From: Bordetella parapertussis
Lineage (GTDB): Bacteria; Pseudomonadota; Gammaproteobacteria; Burkholderiales; Burkholderiaceae_C
Length of the DNA: 57,503 nucleotides
Reading direction: 5' to 3'
Assembly (NCBI GenBank): GCA_945878065.1
Contig: CAMDXA010000012.1
Span: 1 to 57,503 of the forward strand
The notes beneath the pieces are model-generated. The model searched no databases. It worked only from the letters and a program-made list of their open reading frames with translations, and was not told the DNA's origin. This document shows positions 53,100-57,503 of this stretch, piece after piece (positions within the stretch are counted from its first letter, which is position 1; the number at the start of each line of letters is the position of its first letter). The position numbers were made by a program, and so were the translations under genes.

Positions 53100-54616
53100 T
53101 GTGCGGCATAGTGGGGATTGTCAGTCCTTCGCATGTGAACCAATTGATCTACGACGCTTTGCTGTTGTTACAACATCGCGGTCAGGATGCTGCCGGCATC
53201 GTCACCCAATTGGATCGCAAGTTTTTCATGCAAAAAGCCAAGGGCATGGTGCGCGATGTTTTTCGTACGCGCAACATGCGGGCCTTGCCCGGCAATATCG
53301 GACTCGGGCAGGTGCGTTACCCGACAGCAGGTAACGCCTACAGCGAAGAGGAAGCGCAACCTTTTTATGTGAATGCACCATTTGGTTTGGTGATGGTGCA
53401 CAACGGTAATTTGACCAATGCGCATGCGCTCAAAGCCGAATTGTTTTCAACCGATCACCGCCATATCAATACAGAAAGTGACTCCGAGGTATTGCTCAAT
53501 GTGCTTGCCCATGAGCTTGAAAAAACCACACGTGGCAATACCCTGGCAGTGGTCGATGTGTTTGCTGCCATCAGCGGAGTGCATCGAAGAATCAAAGGTT
53601 CTTATGCGGTGATTGCCATGATCGCCGGACACGGCTTGTTGGCTTTTCGCGATCCCTTTGGCATTCGTCCTTTGTGTTTGGGCCAAGGCAGCGATGGCAC
53701 GTGGATGGTTGGCAGCGAATCGGTAGCGCTGGAAGGCACCGGTCATGTATTTGTGCGCGATGTCGCACCAGGCGAGGCCGTGTTCATCGACATGCAAGGA
53801 CAGTTACATGCCAGCCAATGCGCCAACGCTAGCCGCTTGATGCCATGTATTTTTGAATACGTGTATTTGGCGCGCCCGGACTCAACCATGGATGGCATTT
53901 CGGTGTATCAAGCGCGGTTAAATTTGGGAGAGTCACTGGCCAAACGGGTGGTGTCCACCTTGCCACCTTCTGATATTGATGTGGTGATTCCCATTCCTGA
54001 ATCCAGTCGACCCAGCGCCACCCAATTGGCGCATTTGTTGGGCAAGCCTTACCGCGAAGGCTTTGTCAAAAATCGCTATGTGGGCCGCACATTCATCATG
54101 CCCGGCCAAGCGGTACGTAAACGTTCTGTGCGCCAAAAGCTCAATGTCATCGTTAGCGAATTCAAAGGCCGCAATGTATTGTTGGTGGATGACTCCATCG
54201 TGCGTGGGACCACCAGTAAAGAGATTGTTCAAATGGCCCGTGATGCTGGCGCCAAAAAAGTCTATTTGGCAAGTGCTGCGCCACCCGTTCGTTATCCCAA
54301 TGTCTATGGGATTGATATGCCAACCTCTGAAGAATTGGTAGCGTTTGGTCGCAGCGTTGAGCAAGTGCGCGAATTGATTGGATGCGATGCACTGATTTAC
54401 CAAGACATAGCGCCTATGCTTGATGCCGTCAAACGTGCTGCCTTGCCTGGCGCTCCAACTATCCATGGCTTTGATGCATCGTGTTTTGACGGTGTCTACA
54501 TCACTGGCGATGTGAGCGTCGAAGACATCACACGTTTGGGTCAACACCGGGTTGGTGTTGAAGAAGATACTGCAGACCATTCCCGCCTTGCCTTACCCAA
54601 TGCCGACGTGCGTTGA
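53099..54616 (+). CDS. purF: Amidophosphoribosyltransferase
   Basis: 505 residues. MCGIVGIVSPSHVNQLIYDA begins with the catalytic Cys of Ntn-hydrolase glutaminase domains, exposed after Met removal; QHRGQDAAGI and SDSEVLLNVLAHEL belong to the glutaminase part. The phosphoribosyltransferase domain shows VLLVDDSIVRGTTSKEIVQM, the PRPP-binding loop. It performs the first step of purine synthesis. ATG 53099 is required for the Cys at position 2; the TTG before it is rejected. Confidence 0.97.
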   Translation: MCGIVGIVSPSHVNQLIYDALLLLQHRGQDAAGIVTQLDRKFFMQKAKGMVRDVFRTRNMRALPGNIGLGQVRYPTAGNAYSEEEAQPFYVNAPFGLVMVHNGNLTNAHALKAELFSTDHRHINTESDSEVLLNVLAHELEKTTRGNTLAVVDVFAAISGVHRRIKGSYAVIAMIAGHGLLAFRDPFGIRPLCLGQGSDGTWMVGSESVALEGTGHVFVRDVAPGEAVFIDMQGQLHASQCANASRLMPCIFEYVYLARPDSTMDGISVYQARLNLGESLAKRVVSTLPPSDIDVVIPIPESSRPSATQLAHLLGKPYREGFVKNRYVGRTFIMPGQAVRKRSVRQKLNVIVSEFKGRNVLLVDDSIVRGTTSKEIVQMARDAGAKKVYLASAAPPVRYPNVYGIDMPTSEELVAFGRSVEQVRELIGCDALIYQDIAPMLDAVKRAALPGAPTIHGFDASCFDGVYITGDVSVEDITRLGQHRVGVEEDTADHSRLALPNADVR

Positions 54617-54622
54617 CCTTTT

Positions 54623-55846
54623 ATGACTGACTCTCTACATCCCGAACACTTTCACAAAGAAACCTTGGCAGTTCGCACTGCGGTTGATAAAACCCAGTAT
54701 GGCGAAAATTCTGAGGCCTTGTTTTTAACCAGCAGTTTTGTCCAACCTGACAGTGAAACCGCAGCACGCCGTTTTGCAGGAGAACAAGACGGCTACATCT
54801 ATTCTCGGTTTACCAACCCGACTGTTGCCAGTTTTGAAAAACGCTTGGCCGCTCTTGAAGGGGCACAAGCGTGTGTGGGTACCTCCAGCGGCATGGCGGC
54901 CGTTTTATTGTTGTGCATGGCATTGCTGAAAAGTGGCGACCATGTGGTGTGCTCGCATTCAGTATTTGGATCCACGCACAAGTTACTCAGCACTGAATTT
55001 GCCAAGTTTGGTGTTCAAACCACATTTGTTTCGCAGACCGACGTGGCTGAGTGGAAGCAGGCCATCCAACCCAATACCCGTTTGCTTTTTGCCGAAACGC
55101 CGACCAATCCACTCACTGAAGTTTGTGACATACGCGCATTGGCTGACATTGCCCATGCAGCCAATGCGGTGCTGGCGGTCGACAATTGTTTTTGTACCCC
55201 AGCTTTGCAAACGCCGATTGCTTTCGGTGCTGATGTGATTGTTCATTCGGGCACCAAATACCTGGATGGTCAAGGCAGGGTGGTCGCGGGAGCCTTGTGT
55301 GCCTCGCAAACCATGGTCAGTGAAAAATTCATTCCTGTTATGCGCAGTGCTGGCATGAGCCTGTCGCCTTTCAATGCCTGGGTCGTGCTCAAGGGTTTGG
55401 AAACCTTGTCCCTGCGTATGAAAGCGCAGTCAGATCAAGCCTTGGCCCTTGCCGCATGGTTAGAGCAACACCCCAAAGTAGCCAAAGTGCATTTCCCTGG
55501 CCTGAGTTCTCACCCGCAACATGCGCTTGCTATGGCGCAACAGTCTGGCAAGGGCGGCCCAGTGTTGTCGTTTGATGTGGTGGGTGCTGACCCTGTGCAT
55601 TGCCGCAGCAACGCATTTACAGTCATTGACAGCACTCAGCTGATGTCTATCACCGCCAATTTGGGCGACGTGAAAACCATCATTACCCATCCTGCAAGCA
55701 CATCGCACGGGCGCTTGACTGAAGCCAATCGACAGTTGGCTGGTATCCAACAAAGTTTAGTGAGAGTGGCCGTTGGCCTTGAGCATCTCGATGATTTGAA
55801 AAACGATTTGTCCCGCGGACTAGATCAGATCAAGGCCACAGCATGA
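54623..55846 (+). CDS. metZ: O-succinylhomoserine sulfhydrylase
   Basis: 407 residues of the Cys/Met PLP family. The Schiff-base Lys is in [20 protein letters not shown], with [20 protein letters not shown] and [20 protein letters not shown] earlier, and [13 protein letters not shown] late. The shorter length, the LDGQGR stretch and the placement after purF fit MetZ, which uses O-succinylhomoserine and sulfide to give homocysteine. It is the second homoserine sulfhydrylase of this window; metY lies at 19575-20882. Confidence 0.92.
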   Translation: MTDSLHPEHFHKETLAVRTAVDKTQYGENSEALFLTSSFVQPDSETAARRFAGEQDGYIYSRFTNPTVASFEKRLAALEGAQACVGTSSGMAAVLLLCMALLKSGDHVVCSHSVFGSTHKLLSTEFAKFGVQTTFVSQTDVAEWKQAIQPNTRLLFAETPTNPLTEVCDIRALADIAHAANAVLAVDNCFCTPALQTPIAFGADVIVHSGTKYLDGQGRVVAGALCASQTMVSEKFIPVMRSAGMSLSPFNAWVVLKGLETLSLRMKAQSDQALALAAWLEQHPKVAKVHFPGLSSHPQHALAMAQQSGKGGPVLSFDVVGADPVHCRSNAFTVIDSTQLMSITANLGDVKTIITHPASTSHGRLTEANRQLAGIQQSLVRVAVGLEHLDDLKNDLSRGLDQIKATA

Positions 55847-57222
55847 GCACGCGTACCCGCTTTGCGCCTTCACCGACAGGCTTTATCCATCTTGGCAATA
55901 TTCGTTCAGCACTTTACCCATGGGCATTCGCCAGAGCCACTGGCGGTAAGTTCATTTTGCGCATTGAAGACACCGATGTTGATCGCTCTTCACAAGAAGC
56001 AGTTGATGTGATTTTGCAAGGCATGTCTTGGTTGGGCCTCACGCATGATGAAGGCCCTTTCTACCAAATGCAGCGGATGGACCGCTACAAGCAAGTGCTT
56101 TCGCAATTGCAAGACCGTGGGTTTGTGTACCCGTGCTACACGAGCGTGAGCGAACTGGATGCATTGCGTGAACGCCAAATGGCAGCCAAGGAAAAACCGC
56201 GTTACGACGGAACTTGGCGTCCTGAGCCCGGTAAAATTTTGCCTGCGGTACCTGCTGGCATCAAGCCTGTGTTGCGATTTAAAACGCCGCTGACTGGCAC
56301 CGTGGCATGGGACGACAAAGTCAAAGGCCAGATTGAAATCAGCAACCTCGAGTTAGACGACTTGGTCATTGCCCGCCCGGACGGCACGCCCACCTACAAC
56401 TTTTGCGTCGTGGTGGATGATATTGACATGGCCATTACACATGTCATTCGCGGCGATGACCATGTCAACAACACGCCTAGACAAATTCATATTTTTCAGG
56501 CGTTGGGACATGAACCACCGGTCTATGCGCATTTGCCAACGGTGCTCAACGAGCAAGGTGAAAAACTCAGCAAGCGAAATGGCGCCAAAGCCGTCACCCA
56601 ATTTCGTGACGAGGGTTTTTTAGCGGAGGCTATGGTCAACTACTTGGCACGGCTTGGCTGGAGCCATGGAGACGATGAAATTTTCTCGCGTGAACAGTTT
56701 GTGCAATGGTTCAGCTTAGACCACTTGGGTAAAAGTGCGGCGCAATTTGATGAAGCCAAATTGCGCTGGGTCAATGCGCAGCATTTAAAAGCCATGCCTG
56801 GCGCTGCATTGGCTGACATTGTGCAATCCCATTTGTTGGCGCAAGGAATCACGGCCGACCAACGCCTGGCAGAAATTTGTGATTTGTTTAAAGACCGATG
56901 CGACACCACCAAGGTGTTGGCTGATTGGGCGGTGCGTTTTTACCAACCCGTGTCGCCAAGCACAACAGACCTAGAGCAGCATGTCACGTCAGTTATTCGT
57001 CCTGCATTGCAAGCACTGGTGGAAGGCTTGCAAACATGCGAGTGGGACAAAGCGACTATTTCTATGGTGATCAAAAACGTGTTGCAAGTCCAAGGTTTGA
57101 AAATGCCTCAGCTGGCAATGCCGGTGCGTGTTTTGTTGTTGGGTACGCCTCAAACCCCATCGCTTGATGCGGTGATTGCTCTGTTCCCGCGAGAAGAGGT
57201 TTTTTCGCGTCTCAAAGGGTGA
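55843..57222 (+). CDS. gltX: Glutamyl-tRNA synthetase
   Basis: 459 residues. [20 protein letters not shown] holds the class I HIGH-like motif, [16 protein letters not shown] and [21 protein letters not shown] (KLSKR) are the other active-site signatures. It charges tRNA-Glu. The ATG overlaps the metZ stop by four bases, and a tRNA-Glu gene lies just downstream, after tRNA-Ala. Confidence 0.97.
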   Translation: MSTRTRFAPSPTGFIHLGNIRSALYPWAFARATGGKFILRIEDTDVDRSSQEAVDVILQGMSWLGLTHDEGPFYQMQRMDRYKQVLSQLQDRGFVYPCYTSVSELDALRERQMAAKEKPRYDGTWRPEPGKILPAVPAGIKPVLRFKTPLTGTVAWDDKVKGQIEISNLELDDLVIARPDGTPTYNFCVVVDDIDMAITHVIRGDDHVNNTPRQIHIFQALGHEPPVYAHLPTVLNEQGEKLSKRNGAKAVTQFRDEGFLAEAMVNYLARLGWSHGDDEIFSREQFVQWFSLDHLGKSAAQFDEAKLRWVNAQHLKAMPGAALADIVQSHLLAQGITADQRLAEICDLFKDRCDTTKVLADWAVRFYQPVSPSTTDLEQHVTSVIRPALQALVEGLQTCEWDKATISMVIKNVLQVQGLKMPQLAMPVRVLLLGTPQTPSLDAVIALFPREEVFSRLKG

Positions 57223-57234
57223 AAAATATCTGGC

Positions 57235-57240
57235 TATAAT
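57235..57240 (+). promoter_or_regulatory. -10 element of the tRNA operon
   Basis: TATAAT lies 20 bases before the 5' end of tRNA-Ala and directly after the end of gltX. The -35 region is poor (around 57211-57217), so the exact promoter is uncertain. Confidence 0.6.
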
Positions 57241-57259
57241 CGTGGACTCGATGTTTGCC

Positions 57260-57335
<76 letters not shown>

Positions 57336-57357
57336 GAATATCGAGCGTCCAGGTTTT

Positions 57358-57433
57358 GACCCTATCGTCTAGAGGCCTAGGACATCACCCTTTCACGGTG
57401 AGTACCGGGGTTCGAATCCCCGTAGGGTCGCCA
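57358..57433 (+). tRNA. tRNA-Glu (anticodon TTC)
   Basis: 76 bases with encoded CCA. GACCCTA pairs with TAGGGTC. The anticodon loop CTTTCAC is enclosed by TCACC/GGTGA, and GGTTCGAATCC is the T-arm. It is the substrate of the neighbouring gltX product. Confidence 0.97.
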
Positions 57434-57482
57434 AGTTTGTAGCACTTGGTTTCAGCGTCAGTTGAAACAAAGCTATCTACCA

Positions 57483-57503
57483 GGAGTGGTAGTTCAGTTG
57501 GTT
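57483..57503 (+). tRNA. tRNA-Asp, 5' part only
   Basis: The last 21 bases of the window start with GGAGTGGTAGTTCAGTTGG, the acceptor and D-arm beginning of bacterial tRNA-Asp. The anticodon lies outside the window, so the identity rests on similarity of the 5' end. Confidence 0.75.

Overview
This window looks like a chromosomal segment of a betaproteobacterium, order Burkholderiales and most likely Comamonadaceae. The gene order points that way: glnA-ntrB-ntrC-xth, metZ and gltX downstream of folC-SPOR-cvpA-purF, and etfB-etfA followed by a long acyl-CoA dehydrogenase. Nearly all of it is ordinary core metabolism. No rRNA, CRISPR array, prophage or complete insertion sequence is visible. The assignment rests on gene content read by eye, not on a search.

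Region 1 (1-13.6 kb) is GC-rich and uses mostly CTG for leucine. It holds the end of a polysaccharide deacetylase-like gene, a sterol-desaturase-type membrane hydroxylase, an EI24/CysZ-like membrane protein and a CinA-like molybdopterin-domain protein. Next comes the nitrogen-control block, in which glnA lies behind a clear sigma-54 promoter and an NtrC site and is followed by a small secreted protein, ntrB and ntrC. It ends with exonuclease III, a small membrane protein, a TPR protein, an OafA-type acyltransferase and thyA-folA.

Region 2 (13.6-15.6 kb) is an AT-rich accessory patch: short tandem repeats, a palindromic repeat, an orphan C-terminal reading frame and two toxin-antitoxin modules (UPF0175/DUF3368 and VapBC-like). 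The first has a 13-bp periodic operator candidate. From here on base composition and leucine codon use differ visibly from region 1, so this is either a real horizontal/recombination boundary or an assembly junction.

Region 3 (15.6-33.6 kb) carries an FAD-linked oxidase, a DUF2069 protein, YihY, an alpha/beta hydrolase with O-acetylhomoserine sulfhydrylase, a truncated RelE-like toxin, aroC, an MFS transporter and a two-component pair with a seven-TM sensor kinase. It continues with murI-fumarase, a UPF0114 protein, acetyl-CoA synthetase, a cytochrome c and ilvD.

Region 4 (33.7-38.15 kb) is a low-GC chaperone-usher fimbrial locus that has been rearranged. A pilin is fused in frame to the C-terminal half of an outer-membrane usher. 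The usher's last domain is out of frame, no periplasmic chaperone is present, and two paralogous tip-adhesin-like genes follow. This is the most unusual feature of the window.

Region 5 (38.4-57.5 kb) is core again: lgt, a malonyl-CoA synthetase-like gene ending inside a REP-like palindrome, mltB, an MscS channel, etfBA with an acyl-CoA dehydrogenase and a nitronate monooxygenase, ppnP, argG, a glycine-zipper lipoprotein-like protein, folC-SPOR-cvpA-purF-metZ-gltX, then tRNA-Ala, tRNA-Glu and the start of tRNA-Asp.
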